Positions 1 through 9,893 of a stretch of 64,000 bases of DNA are shown in pieces (positions within the stretch are counted from its first letter, which is position 1; each line of letters begins with the position of its first letter). The stretch comes from Doryteuthis pealeii (Eukaryota; Mollusca; Cephalopoda; Myopsida; Loliginidae). A program made the position numbers and the translations under genes. The notes under the pieces were generated by a model, which worked only from the letters and a program-made list of their open reading frames with translations, was not told the DNA's origin and made no database searches. The stretch spans positions 87,552,262 through 87,616,261 of the forward strand of contig CM042152.1 in NCBI GenBank assembly GCA_023376005.1, in the 5' to 3' direction.

Positions 1-15
1 ACTGTACAAAAGTCT

Positions 16-501
16 AATATCTATTTTAATGAATGTCTGAGATAAAGCTTGAAGATTAGTATTATCTGTGTTATTCAGACTATTGTCCCCATCTTCATTG
101 TTATTTGTATAACGTTTCGACCGATCTGCCCTCTGGCTTTCTTCAGGTATTTCTTGTCGGACTCGTGAAACCTTCTTTTCGAACTTGGGAACTTTCTTGT
201 CGTAATCAGGAGTCATCATGGAACTTTGAACCTAACCCTTTATTTAGTCCACGGGGTATCCTACCCCAGCTATGATTAGCGGAATGAGAACAGGATACCC
301 CCGTGGACTAAATAAAGGGTTAGGTTCAAAGTTCCGTGATGGCTCCCAATTACGACAAGAAAGTTCCCGAGTCCGACAAGAAATACCTGAAAAAGGCAGG
401 AGGGCATATCGGCTGAAATGTTGTACAAATAACAATGAAGATGAGGACAATAGTCCGAATAATGCAGATAATACTAAAAGACAAATATCTATTTTAATGA
501 A
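16..501. mobile_element. FB1 foldback retroelement, copy 1, with 18-bp TSD
   Basis: The segment 34-483 is an imperfect inverted repeat. The left arm holds the tract reading into ATTATCTG..ACTATTGTCCCC, and the right arm carries the complement around 420-475. It is bracketed by an 18-bp direct repeat (AATATCTATTTTAATGAA at 16-33 and 484-501), as expected of a TSD. The middle (about 230-320) is itself palindromic around a short GGTATCC/GGATACC core. Other copies lie at 30059-30449, 35222-35485 and 60373-60644, with a partial at 34896-35142. TSDs of different length (9-18 bp) fit target-primed retroposition better than a cut-and-paste DNA transposon. A Penelope-like relationship is possible but no coding part is present. 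Confidence 0.7.
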
Positions 502-639
502 ATGACCAACAGGACTCATTCCCTAAAATCTGTCCACTAATAATTGAATTGTTTATATTATGAATGAACCAAGGGTTCTATGGAAAAAGAAATCCAATCG
601 ATAATAATTAAAATATAACAAATAATCCTATTATACCTT

Positions 640-745
640 ATAATAGGAAGTGAACTCGACTACCCAAGTTCAAATCCTGAACAAGGCTGTTTGCATTTCA
701 CATGGTGCTAATATACTTGAGAAACATATGAATCCAACTATTCTC
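640..745 (+). mobile_element. SINE-C 5' portion, interrupted by LINE
   Basis: The text GTTCAAATCCTG followed by GCATTTCACATGGTGCTAATA is the B-box and post-tRNA body of SINE-C, seen complete at 40163-40448. The matching 3' body (ACTGGGATCTTTAACC...) resumes at about 1266-1330. A LINE tail therefore lies inside this old SINE. The A-box region is badly eroded. Confidence 0.6.
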
Positions 746-1262
746 GAATAGGAAAGGCATGGTTGGCCACCAACAAATTATCAGTCATATGGAAATCCAA
801 TCTCCCTGACAAGCTAAAGAGACAATTCTTCCAGGCTGTGGTTGTGTCGTTACTGCTGTATGGCTGTACCACCTGGACCCTAACGAAGCGCCTTGAGAAT
901 AAGCTAGATGGGAGCTGCACAAGAATGCTGCGAGCGGTCCTGAATAAGTCGTGGAAGCAGCACCCCAAAAAGAAGCAACTGTATGGCCACCTGCCCCCAT
1001 CTCACAAACCATACGAGTAAGACGGACTAGGCATGCGGTACACTGCTGGAGAAGCAGGGATGAGCTCGTAAGTGACGTACTACTGTGGAAGCCAGCACAT
1101 GGGCACGCTAATGTGGGCCGCCCAGCCAGAACCTACATTGACCAACTATGTAGGGATGCTGGCTGCTGCGTGGAGGAGCTCCCTGAGTCGATGAATGATA
1201 GGGAAGGTTGGCGAGAGATTGTCATGGATATCTGTGCAAACAGCGCGTCATGATGATAATGA
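739..1262 (+). pseudogene. LINE ORF2 C-terminal reverse transcriptase remnant
   Basis: This is the 3' end of a non-LTR retrotransposon ORF2, which would encode reverse transcriptase for target-primed integration. Two overlapping frames join by a frameshift near 1000. The first gives LLYGCTTWTLTKRLENKLDG and RMLRAVLNKSWKQHP. The second gives IRVRRTRHAVHCWRSRDEL, then GRPARTYIDQL and MNDREGWREIV before a stop at about 1253. These are the thumb and post-RT segments typical of a widespread invertebrate LINE family. A short GATGATGATAATGAG tail follows the stop, as is usual at the 3' end of these elements. The element is 5' truncated, with no catalytic FADD-type motif and no endonuclease. It sits inside a SINE-C copy. 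Homologous remnants lie at 6190-6727, 17720-18060, 31786-33300 and 51250-51600. Confidence 0.85.
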
Positions 1263-1369
1263 GTAGTGCAAACTGGGATCTTTAACCTTGATATAGCAAC
1301 CAACCTAGGAGAAGGATAACTGAGATTTTTAAATGAAATTATCAACCCAAATATTTAATTTCACCTAGG

Positions 1370-1705
1370 ATGAGTCAAAATATTTCCAATATTTCAAGCT
1401 ATTTTGTATTTCAAGTATTTCAGTGTCTGCTCACAAGGCTGCGAGGTAATTTGCTGCATGTTAGTCTATCAAGTGCTTTGCAAAGTTTTTCAGTCGTAGG
1501 TTCTGTATCTAGCTCTTCCACTACTAGCTGTCACTATACATGTCAGAGGGTTGCGTCAGAAACGGTGCTGTTGCTGGTGTAGAGTTCTGAGTAATGTTCT
1601 ACCCAGCGATCATGTTTTTTAGATCAATCTTTTATGATTTCTCCTGATGTTTCAAGGATGTCTGCAAGAATGATTTCAGGTGCTTTGGCATTGCCCCTTC
1701 CAGCT
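1370..1705 (-). pseudogene. LINE ORF2 fragment upstream of RT, inverted
   Basis: Read on the minus strand this gives APEIILADILETSGEIIKD, then, after a stop, HDRWVEHYSELYTSNSTVSD, and further on EELDTEPTTEKLCKALDRL. That is the conserved block just before the RT palm in many animal LINE ORF2 proteins (W-x-EH-(F/Y)-x-ELY, then a PT-x-EL/KL-x-KA-(L/I)-D pattern). Several stops and frameshifts are present. The piece abuts, head to head, the ORF2 C-terminal piece at 1706-1990 on the opposite strand. Confidence 0.7.
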
Positions 1706-1990
1706 AGGAAAATTTGGCACAGGACCGCCCTCAGTGGCAGCAGGCTCTCCGTAGAGAACTGTTTATGTCTGAGGTCACCCTGGCACAACACCATGAAGCT
1801 AAGAGGCCCAGAAGAAAGCAGCAGCAACAAAGCACCGGCACATCAACATCTTCAGGGACAGCCTTCAAATGCGACATCTGTGGTCAAGAATGTTTTTCAA
1901 ACATTGGCATTCATAGTCAGAGGAGGCGCTGTAACTTCAGGGACACAAAAACTATTTTATAGTCTTCCGAGACTGAAATGCCAATAATAA
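1706..1990 (+). pseudogene. LINE ORF2 C-terminal CCHC zinc-knuckle fragment
   Basis: The frame 1714-1962 reads AQDRPQWQQALRREL, then a basic, Gln-rich linker, then CDICGQECFSNIGIHSQRRRC and a stop. The C-x2-C-x12-H-x4-C knuckle at the extreme C terminus after a basic linker is typical of the ORF2 tail in several invertebrate LINE families. In copy 1 the knuckle's spacing is disturbed (IGIHSQ), while copy 2 (7180-7428) has the cleaner IGLHSHRRRC. A short 3' UTR-like stretch follows. There is no evidence that it is a host zinc-finger gene. Confidence 0.7.
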
Positions 1991-2320
1991 ATCACAAGGT
2001 CAAGAATATAGAGGTGTCGATTGATGGTGTTTTGTGACGAACCAAGTTCTGCTGATAATGTTTGAATACTTGGGTTGTTGTTCAACCATTTCAAGCAAGG
2101 CCTCATCTCCCAACACAGAGGATCTTCCTGACCTTGGATTGACTTTAAAGGCTGGCTTCACATTTCTTGAAGCTTCTCTATGAGTTTTGTGCCACATGTT
2201 TTTTGACAGTTCCCGGGCATTCCACATCATTCTTGCACTCAGTCCTTTTTTCCACATGTAGCGTAAAATGAGTCTAATTGCAATTTTTTCACAACTCATT
2301 ATCAAATGTGTAAAATTAAT
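1990..2320 (-). pseudogene. Mariner-like transposase, N-terminal HTH remnant
   Basis: On the minus strand the frame gives KIAIRLILRYMWKKGLSA, later NPRSGRSSVLGDEALLEMVE, and then, after a 1-nt frameshift, LSAELGSSQNTINRHL. The R-SGRPS-x-L-DEAL linker followed by a helix-turn-helix ending T-(I/V)-x-RHL is the layout of the paired DNA-binding domain of mariner/Tc1 transposases. No DDD/DDE catalytic domain is present, so this is a fragment. Its 5' side is cut by the LTR-1 insertion at 2336. Copy 2 of the duplication (7457-8205) carries the same remnant, split by an extra insertion at 7651-8077. Confidence 0.65.
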
Positions 2321-2335
2321 TTTTACGTTATATAT

Positions 2336-2782
2336 TATAACATGAGAGGATGTTATATTAATGTTGGAAGGCTTAAAGTACCCTCCCAACGTGGGTACGA
2401 GTGTATACATAAAAACATTCCGATAAAGGTGTACAACAATAACATATTTATTCCGTAAGCGACAGAGAAACACATACAATACAAAGATATACAAAAGGAT
2501 ACATAAAGGTTCTATAAGAGAAATTAGGCGTACAACTCGCGTCGTAGGGAATGTCACTCACTGGTTGCTGGTATGGGGATAAAGCCCCCCCCCACCTAAG
2601 TGTCAGAGGCAGCAGACACCTAGACCATGTTAACTTGTTGACGGCCTGAGTGAAAAGAGGTAGAATTCAGATCTCCCGGCTCATGGCCAAACACTAACAC
2701 CACTGGCCGAATGAACCACAGCCAGGGAAGATAACTCATTTTGGACTTATGTCCACCCAGACTTCGTTTTACTGACCCAACA
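2336..2782 (-). mobile_element. LTR-1 solo LTR with 4-bp TSD
   Basis: A 447-bp unit reads TGTTGGGTCAGTAAAAC on the minus strand at one end and CATGTTATA at the other. An AATAAA on the minus strand lies in the GGAATAAATATG context. It is flanked by ATAT on both sides (2332-2335 and 2783-2786). Other copies are 8211-8661 (the duplicate), 13072-13787 (TSD CAGA, where the terminal TGTAACATG is better kept) and a truncated copy at 24089-24400. No internal coding region is present. Confidence 0.7.
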
Positions 2783-2855
2783 ATATGAAAATAAAGTATG
2801 AACAATTCAGCAATGATTGGACAATAAGTTTTATCAAATTAATGATATAACATGG

Positions 2856-3127
2856 TGTTACAATCTTATGGGCCATCCTTTAATCTTTAAGCAAAAGAGC
2901 TTGTTCAGCGGAAATCCTTAGTAATCCTATGGTAAAGAATCCTCAGTATTGTAAGTTCCTTCATCAATGGTTTGCAAATGGACCATGAAAGTATCAGTGT
3001 TTAAGTAGTGAATGAGCCACGCATTATGGCTGTTGATTGGCTGGAGGAATAAACCATGTGACCTCGCCCAGTCTATAAATTTAGGTAGGGACTTGTAGCA
3101 CAACTTATATCCCAAAATATTCCAACA
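2856..3127 (-). mobile_element. LTR-2 solo LTR with TSD CATGG
   Basis: A 272-bp unit runs TGTTGGAATATTTTGGGATA on the minus strand to a terminal TGTAACA. It is flanked by identical 5-bp CATGG at 2851-2855 and 3128-3132. It is related to the longer copies at 40787-41124 (+) and 48149-48455 (-, TSD GTCTG), sharing TATAAG, TATAGACT and CCAATCA tracts. The 67-codon frame within it is not a gene. Confidence 0.75.
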
Positions 3128-3132
3128 CATGG

Positions 3133-3975
3133 AGATACAAGTTGCCAGAAATAATCAGTGAAAATCAAAAAAAGCTTTTAACTCAAAGTGGTAGCTTGAA
3201 ATACTGCAAAACTTTTGATGAACCCAAGTACTTATTAATCTATCTGAATATACATTATGTCTTATTCAAATCAGATATCTTGTCTGATCAGATATAAAAT
3301 GTTTAAATCATTATAAACTGTTTCAAAATGAACTTTATCATGAGAGACATTTTTTGTATTAGTCTTCAACCAAAGTTGGTAATTGAAATATTTTTTTAAA
3401 AGAAATCTGTTGCTAATTCTGTTTTTATATGTTGTTGAATGAATTATGCCACAGAAATGTAGAATTCTCCAATTTTAACATAAAAAAAGTTTTTTTTTTT
3501 TTTTAATGATATACATTTTTTAAATAACTTTTTTTTTTGTATTCATTTGCCAATTTTTTATCATTCACTTTCCATTCCAAATTCTTTTCTTTTTTTTTTT
3601 TTAAATTCTCCTGAGGAACTCATGAATAAACCATTAAAGTTTTTGAATTTAGTTAGGAAATAAATTTCTTGTAATGCTTGACCTAGAACACCAATGATTA
3701 TTTTTGGATAACCTTTTCCTTAACATCCAAACAGTTTATCAATTGTCTAAATTTAGTGCGTTCCACCTGCACCAATTCTCAACTGAAATTCTAGAAAATG
3801 ATATGCAAGTCTGTGATGCCTGAAATAATTTTTCGATAGGCTTCAATGAATTTTTATCATAACACAGAAATTCCATTTATCCTTGAATATACTATGACAA
3901 TTTTTTTTTTTTTTATTTAGAATTTGTATCAGTTTAATTTGTTTATATTACAACCAAACAATTACTATAGATTTT
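3133..3975. other. AT-rich unclassified sequence
   Basis: The stretch has homopolymer T runs at 3490-3510, 3521-3539 and 3587-3602. There is no credible coding frame or repeat outside its duplicate at 9012-9880. Confidence 0.6.
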
Positions 3976-4261
3976 TAGAGTATAGTAAGTAAAAGTAAAG
4001 TTGACGAGGCGGCCTAAAGTCGGTATCAGCCAGTCAGCGATGGAGTCTATCCCCTTTTCAATAGCGCTAGACCAAGGAGATCATTTCTTTTTAGCATCTG
4101 AGGTGGAGCGCCACACCTACCATCAGCTCCTTACTTTACCGCAGAGATCCCTGTGCTACTCATACGCTGAGTTGGCGAGGACCGGTATCGAACTAGGAAC
4201 CTTGTGGTTTCTAGCCGAATGCTCTACCAACTGAGCTAACCCGGCCCATAGAGTATAGTAA
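3976..4261 (-). mobile_element. SINE-A with 13-bp TSD
   Basis: This is a tRNA-derived SINE on the minus strand. The A box (GTTAGCTCAGT) and B box (GTTCGATACCGG) lie near 4247-4180, followed by a body that ends in a TTTACTTTTACT-type tail at about 3989. The insertion is bracketed by TAGAGTATAGTAA (3976-3988 and 4249-4261). It is about 260 bp long. The short open frame inside is incidental. Confidence 0.85.
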
Positions 4262-4347
4262 AACTAGGAAATTAATTGAATTATTACTTTTTTTCATTTT
4301 TGGATACAAAATTACTTGTATGTTTTATCATAACCATTTTTGAAAGG

Positions 4348-5170
4348 CATCTTATTATGGTGCAATGGTTGCAGATCCATTATTACTGAATAGTGAGTTT
4401 GATTCTCACTGGATGCCCCACCCTTGCAACCTTGTGTCACATCCTAGCCATTGTGAATGGGTTGGGTAAATACTATGGGCATCCCATTGTGGTGTAATGC
4501 TTAACAAGCTAGTCTCGCAGATCCATTATTACTAAATAGTGAGTTTGATCCTCACTGGATGCCCCACCCTTGCAACCTTGTGTCACATCCTAGCCATTGT
4601 GATTGGGTTGGGTAAATACTATGGGCATCCCTTTGTGGCGTAATGCTTAACAAGCTAGTCTCGCAGATCCATTATTACTGAATAGTGAGTTTGATCCTCA
4701 CTGGATGCCCCACCCTTGCAACCTTGTGTTACATCCTAGCCATCGCGAATGGGTTGGGTAAATACTAGGGCATCCCATCATGGTATAATAATTAGAAAGC
4801 TAGTTTTGCATATATAGGGCCGGGTTAGCTCAGTCTGTAGAGCGTGTGGCTAGAAACCACAAGGTTCCTAGTTCGATACCGGTCCTCGCCAACTCGGCAT
4901 TATGAATAACACAGGAGATCTGTGCGGTAAAGTAAGGAGCTGATGGTAGGTGTGGCACTCCACCTCAGATGCAAAAACAATCTCTTGGTCTAGCGCTAGT
5001 GAAAAGGGAGACTCCTCGCTGATTGGCTGATACCGACATTAGCCACCCCGACGACTTTACTTTTACTATATATATATTATTACTGAATACTAAGTTTGAT
5101 CCTGTTGGATGACGATACTTGTAAATTGTGTTCACATGCTAAACATGGCAAACGAACAAGGTAAAATAGC
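4348..5170 (+). repeat. Tandem array of SINE-B units (4 units)
   Basis: Units start at 4348, 4480, 4626 and 4771, each 132-146 bp. Each has TGGTGTAATG (A-box-like), then GAGTTTGATCCTCACTGG (B-box-like), then ACCTTGTGTCACATCCTAGCC and GGGTTGGGTAAATACT. The fourth unit is split by the SINE-A at 4817-5066 and resumes at TATTATTACTGAATAC. A single SINE-B lies at 25001-25135 and a minus-strand dimer at 52735-53030. The duplicate segment has one unit fewer. Confidence 0.8.
4817..5066 (+). mobile_element. SINE-A nested in SINE-B array
   Basis: A complete SINE-A starts GGGCCGGGTTAGCTCAG and ends GACTTTACTTTTACT. It is inserted in an ATATATA context (4810-4816, with ATATATATATATT after the tail). The tRNA-like head could fold like a tRNA but runs straight into the SINE body, so it is not a tRNA gene. 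Confidence 0.85.
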
Positions 5171-5671
5171 TACAATAAGCCCTTTTTGATAGACTCAATG
5201 GTTCTCAATTGAGGTGTTTGGATAATTTCTGACCATGTTTTTCCCAAAACCTGTGTTTTTTAGCAATTGTAGAAATTGATTCACATTGTCAACTGATTGT
5301 CCTTTCAAATGTTAATCACTTCTTAATCAGATACATTTTTCTTAAAGAAACTCACAAGAAAATATTCACTTTCTATGTTGGTTTGGTCGGTTTGGTTTGG
5401 TTTCTGGCATGTTAACCCTTGTTGGGTTATTCTATGATGAAGACATTTATTGATTTTAGAGTAATTAAAAAGAATACTAAAAACATTTACACACATTGCA
5501 CACATACAAAAATACTCACAAAACAATTTTGTTATATTATTTTTATTGTCAAAAATAATACATAAAACAAATTTGTTTCAACTCAACCTCCTGTTATTTG
5601 TTTTATTTATAATCATTTCACTAGTTAAGTTTTTTATCACAGTATCTTACGACTCCTCTAATCCTCTTCTC
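5171..5671. other. Unclassified AT-rich tail of duplication copy 1
   Basis: No coding frame or known repeat is seen. The sequence matches 10930-11415 with more indels towards the gap. Confidence 0.6.
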
Positions 5672-5771
5672 NNNNNNNNNNNNNNNNNNNNNNNNNNNNN
5701 NNNNNNNNNNNNNNNNNNNNNNNNNNNNNNNNNNNNNNNNNNNNNNNNNNNNNNNNNNNNNNNNNNNNNNN
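5672..5771. other. Assembly gap of exactly 100 N
   Basis: The run of 100 N is a conventional placeholder for a gap of unknown size. The sequence directly after it is visibly degraded. Confidence 0.99.
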
Positions 5772-6190
5772 GAGAGATAATTGAATTGTTTTTAAATTTT
5801 AAAAAAAATTGAAAAAAAAAAATGAAAAAAAAAAAAAAAAAACCAAAAAAAAAAAACCCCCCAAAAAAAAAAAGTTTTTTTTTTTTTTTTTTTTTCCCTA
5901 TTGGGAAAAAAAAAAAAAGGGAAAAAATCCCAAAGAAAGGAATTAATAAAAAATTTTTTTTTTAAAATTATAACAAAAATAAAAATCCCCTATTTAAAAT
6001 AATTTTTTTATAAAAAAAAATGGGAATAAAAAAAGGAAAGTGGGGGAACTCGAACTAACCAAAGTTTCAAAATCCCTGAAAAATAAGGGCTGTTTTGGCA
6101 TTTTTCACATGGTGTTAATAATAACTTTGAGAAAAACATAATGATCCAACTATTCCTCAAATAGGAAAGGTAATTGGTTTGGCCCCCAAC
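5772..6190. other. Low-quality contig start
   Basis: Long A and T homopolymers and stretched bases run through 5780-6060. The aligned part of copy 1 (541-760) lacks them. From about 6030 the text is recognisably the SINE-C piece of 640-745 with inserted bases. It looks like unpolished read-end sequence. Confidence 0.7.
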
Positions 6191-6727
6191 CCAACAAATT
6201 AAAATCAGTCCCCCAATAAAAAATGGGAAATCCGATCTCCCTGACAAGCTAAAGAGAATGAATTCCCTTTCAAAGGCTGTGGGTTGGTTTGGGTCCGTTA
6301 CTGCTGGTATGCTTGTAAAACCCCACCTGGACCCTAAAACGAAGCGCGCTTGAAGAATAAGCTAGATGGGGAGCTGCCACAAGATGCTGCGAGCGGTCTT
6401 GAAATAATGTCGTGAAGCAGCACCCCACAAAGAAGCACTGTATGGCCACCTGCCCTCCATCTCACAAACCATACGAGTAAGACGGACTAGGCATGCGGTA
6501 CACTGCTGGAGAAGCAGGGATGAGCTCGTAAGCGACGTACTACTGTGGAAGCCAGCACATGGGCACGCTAATGTGGGCCGCCCAGCCAGAACCTACATTG
6601 ACCAACTATGTAGGGATGCTGGCTGCTGCGTGGAGGAGCTCCCTGAGTCGATGAATGATAGGGAAGGTTGGCGAGAGATTGTCATGGATATCCGTGCAAA
6701 CAGCGCGTCATGATGATGATGAGTAGT
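6190..6727 (+). pseudogene. LINE ORF2 C-terminal RT remnant, duplicate copy
   Basis: This is the counterpart of 739-1262, from CCTGACAAGCTAAAGAGA to the GATGATGATGAGTAG tail. The first ~250 bp carry many inserted bases compared with copy 1, which break the frame. From 6480 onwards the sequences agree almost base for base. The segment equivalent to IRVRRTRHAVHCWRSRDEL and GRPARTYIDQL is preserved. Confidence 0.8.
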
Positions 6728-6839
6728 GCAAACTGGGATCTTTAACCTTGATATAGCAAGCAACCAACCTAGGAGAAGGATAACTGAGATTTTTAAATGA
6801 AATTATCAACCCAAATATTTAATTTCACCTAGGATGAGT

Positions 6840-7171
6840 CAAAATATTTCCAATATTTCAAGCTATTTTGTATTTCAAGTATTTCAGTGTCTGTTCACAA
6901 GGCTGCGAGGTAATTTGCTGCAGATTAGTCTATCAAGTGCTATGCAAAGTTTTTTCAGTTGTAGGTTCTGTATCTAGCTCTTCCTACTACTGGCTGTCAC
7001 TATACATGTCAGAGGGCTGCATCAGAAATGGTGTTGTTGCTGGTGTAGAGTTCTGAGTAATGTTCTACCCAGCGATCATGTTGTTTAAATCAATATTTTA
7101 TGATTTCTCCTGATGTTTCAAGGATGTCTGCAAGAATGATTTCAGGTGCTTTGACATTGTTCCTTCCAGTT
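6840..7171 (-). pseudogene. LINE ORF2 pre-RT fragment, duplicate copy
   Basis: This is the counterpart of 1370-1705. It reads APEIILADILETSGEIIKY on the minus strand and has the same stops further on. It abuts the plus-strand zinc-knuckle piece at 7172. Confidence 0.7.
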
Positions 7172-7456
7172 AGGAAAATTTGGCTCAGGACCGCCCTCGG
7201 TGGCAGCAGGCTCTCCGTAGAGAACTGTTTATGTCTGAGGTCACACTGGCACAACACCATGAAGCTAAGAGGCCCAGAAGAAAGCAGCAGCAACAAAGCA
7301 CCGGCACATCAATATCTTCAGGGACAGCCTTCAAATGTGACATCTGTGGTCAAGAATGTTTTTCAAACATTGGACTTCACAGTCACAGGAGGCGCTGTAA
7401 CTTCAGGGACACAAAAACTATTTTATAGTCTTCCGAGACTGAAATGCCAATAATAA
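7172..7456 (+). pseudogene. LINE ORF2 C-terminal CCHC fragment, duplicate copy
   Basis: The frame 7180-7428 reads AQDRPRWQQALRREL, then a basic, Gln-rich linker, then CDICGQECFSNIGLHSHRRRC and a stop. The C-x2-C-x12-H-x4-C knuckle is intact here, unlike in copy 1. The same interpretation applies: the tail of a LINE ORF2, not a host gene. Confidence 0.7.
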
Positions 7457-8205
7457 ATCACAAGGTCAAGAATATAGAGGTGTGAATTGATGGTGTTTTG
7501 TGAAGAACCAAGTTCTGCTGATAATATTTGAATACTTGTGCTTGGGTTGTTGTTCAACCATTTCAAGCAAGGCCTCATCTCCCAACACAGAAGATCTTCC
7601 TGACCTTCGATTGACTTTAAAGGCTGGCTTCAGCTTTCTTGAAGCTTCTCTATGAGTTTTGTGTGAGTTTGAGTTTGAGTTTTGTTTAACGGCATATCAA
7701 CCTCTGTGGGTCATTTAATGCAAAAAGTTATTTTTGGATTCAGACTTTAAGTAAGTGGTTCTATGGAGAATAATTGGTTATGTTCTGTTAGTTGAAAAGG
7801 TTTGCTTTTTAATAAAATTTAAAATTTTTCAGGGTTTGTATTCTTTGAAGATGTCTTTCAGGTTTCTTGCTTGATAGTAATTGGCGTGGATATGTTTAAG
7901 TTCTGTTACAATTTAGAAGGATATGCTTGGTTGTAAGTTATACTTTGCATGTTGGGCACACCTGGGGCACCTCCCCTTTTACAGGTACGAATGGGTAATG
8001 TGGGTGTGCCAATACGCCAATCTGGGAGTATTACAATACTTCTGTGGCCGTCGGCCACTCTCCAATATGAGTTTGTGCCACATGTTTTTTGACAGTTCCC
8101 AGGCATTCCAATACTCAGTCCTTTTTTCCACATGTAGTGTAAATGAGTCTAATTGCAAATTTTTTCACAACTCATTATCAATGTGTAAAACTAATTTTTA
8201 CATTA
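7457..8205 (-). pseudogene. Mariner-like remnant split by insertion
   Basis: The same transposase N-terminal remnant as 1990-2320 lies here in two pieces, 7457-7650 and 8078-8205. They are separated by the 7651-8077 insertion. The linker RSGR-SSVL-DEAL block falls in the left piece and the KKGLS block in the right piece. Confidence 0.6.
7651..8077. mobile_element. Insertion present in only one duplicate copy
   Basis: About 403-415 bp is absent from copy 1. It is flanked by TATGAGTTTTGTG (7651-7663) and TATGAGTTTGTG (8066-8077), a TSD-like pair, and copy 1 has a single such site at 2180-2195. The left part carries the recurrent HD module (TTTAACGGCATATCAACCTC near 7687). The right part contains GGCACACCTGGGGCACCTCC and its rough complement GGGTGTGCCAATACGCC. 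No coding frame of note is present. Confidence 0.7.
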
Positions 8206-8210
8206 TATAT

Positions 8211-8661
8211 TATAACATGAGAGGATGTTATATTGATGTTGGAAGGCTTAAAGTAACCTCCCAACGTGGGTACAAGTGTATACATACAAAAATTCTGATA
8301 AAGGTGTACAACGATAACATATTTATTCCGTAAGCGACAGAGAAACACATACAATACAAAGATATACAAAAGGATACATAAAGGCTCTATAAGAGAAATT
8401 AGGCGTACAACTCGCGTCGTAGGGAATGTCACTCACTGGTCGCTGGTATGGGGGATAAAGCCCCCCCCACTTAAGTGTCAGAGGCAGCAGGCACCTAGAC
8501 CATGTTAACTTGTTGACGGCCTGAGTGAAAAGAGGTAGAATTCAAATCTCCTGGCTCGTGGCCAAACACTAACACCACCTATTGGCCGAATGAACCACAG
8601 CCAGGGAAGATAACTCATTTTGGACTTATGTCCACACAGACTTCGTTTTACTGATCCAACA
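8211..8661 (-). mobile_element. LTR-1 solo LTR, duplicate copy
   Basis: This is the counterpart of 2336-2782 with the same ATAT flanks (8207-8210 and 8662-8665). Confidence 0.7.
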
Positions 8662-8734
8662 ATATGAAAATAAAGTATGAACAATTCAGCAATGATTGGA
8701 CAATAAGTTTTATCAAATTAATGATATAACATGG

Positions 8735-9006
8735 TGTTACAATCTTATGGGCCATCCTTTAATCTTTAAGCAAAAGCGCTTGTTCAGCGGAAATCCTTGG
8801 TAATCCTCTGGTAAAGAATCCTCAGCATTGTAAGTTCCTTCATCAATGGTTTGCAAATGGACCATGAAAGTATCAGTGTTTAAGTAGTGAATGAGCCACG
8901 CATTATGGCTGTTGATTGGCTGGAGGAATAAACCATGTGACCTCGCCCAGTCTATAAATTTAGGTAGGGACTTGTAGCACACCTTATATCCCAAAATATT
9001 CCAACA
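8735..9006 (-). mobile_element. LTR-2 solo LTR, duplicate copy
   Basis: This is the counterpart of 2856-3127. CATGG flanks lie at 8730-8734 and 9007-9011. Confidence 0.75.
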
Positions 9007-9011
9007 CATGG

Positions 9012-9880
9012 AGATACAAGTTGCCAGAAATAATCAGTGAAAATCAAAAAAAGCTTTTAACTCAAAGTGATAGCTTGAAATACTGCAAAACTTTTGATGA
9101 ACCCAAGCACTTATTGTTCTATCTGAATATACATTGTCTTATTCAAGTCAGATACCTCTCCAAATCAGATATCTTGTCTGATCAGATATAAAATGTTTAA
9201 ATCATTATAAACTGTTTCAAAATTAACTTTATCATGAGAGACATTTTTTGTATTAGTCTTCAACCAAAGTTGGTAATTGAAATATTTTTTTAAAAGAAAT
9301 CTGTTGCTAATTCTGTTTTTATATGTTGTTGAATGAATTATGCCACAGAAATGTAGAATTCTCCAATTTTAACATAAAAAAAGTTTTATTTTTTTAATGG
9401 TATATATTTTTTAAATAACTTTTTTTTTTGTATTCATTTGCCAATTTTTTTATCATTCACTTTCCATTCCAATTCTTTTCTTTCTTTTTTTTTAAAAAAT
9501 CTTCCTGTGGAACTCATGGAATAAACCATTAAAGTTTTTGAATTTAGTTAGGAAATAAATTTCTTGTAATGCTTGACCTAGAACACCAATGATTATTTTT
9601 GGATAACCTTTTCCTTAACATCCAAACAATTTATCAATTGTCTAAATTTAGTATGTTCCACCTGCACCAATTCTCAACTGAAATTCTAGACAATGATATG
9701 CAAGTCTGTGATGCCTGAAATAATTTTTCGATAGGCTTCAATGAATTTTTATCATAACACAGAAATTCCATTTATCCTTGAATATACTATGACAATTTTT
9801 TTTTTTAGTATTTTAGAATTTGTATCAGTTTAATTTGTTTATATTACAGCCGAACAATTACTATAGATTTTTAGAGTATA
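9012..9880. other. AT-rich unclassified sequence, duplicate copy
   Basis: This matches 3133-3975, plus a short extra stretch near 9150-9166. No gene is seen. Confidence 0.6.
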
Positions 9881-9893
9881 ATAAGTAAAAGTA

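Larger units (their letters stand above)
541..5671. repeat. Large duplication, copy 1 (left of gap)
   Basis: The order of features here (LINE tail, inverted LINE piece, mariner remnant, LTR-1, LTR-2, SINE-A, SINE-B array, unclassified tail) is repeated base for base, with scattered substitutions and indels, at 5772-11415. The copy begins with TAATTGAATTG at 541, which matches the first bases after the gap, and ends at the gap with CGACTCCTCTA, which matches 11403-11413. Both ends therefore coincide with the 100-N gap. This fits two overlapping but unmerged contigs better than a real tandem duplication. Confidence 0.85.

Noticed and set aside
2000..2557. A 185-codon minus-strand frame taken as a gene
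   Set aside because: It fuses a mariner remnant with LTR-1 sequence. The mariner part needs a frameshift to continue.
4817..4890. tRNA gene (A box and B box present)
   Set aside because: The tRNA-like head continues directly into the SINE-A body and recurs in more than ten copies with the same body.
8737..9009. A 90-codon frame that seems conserved with 2927-3130
   Set aside because: It lies within the LTR-2 solo LTR and is conserved only because the segment is duplicated.
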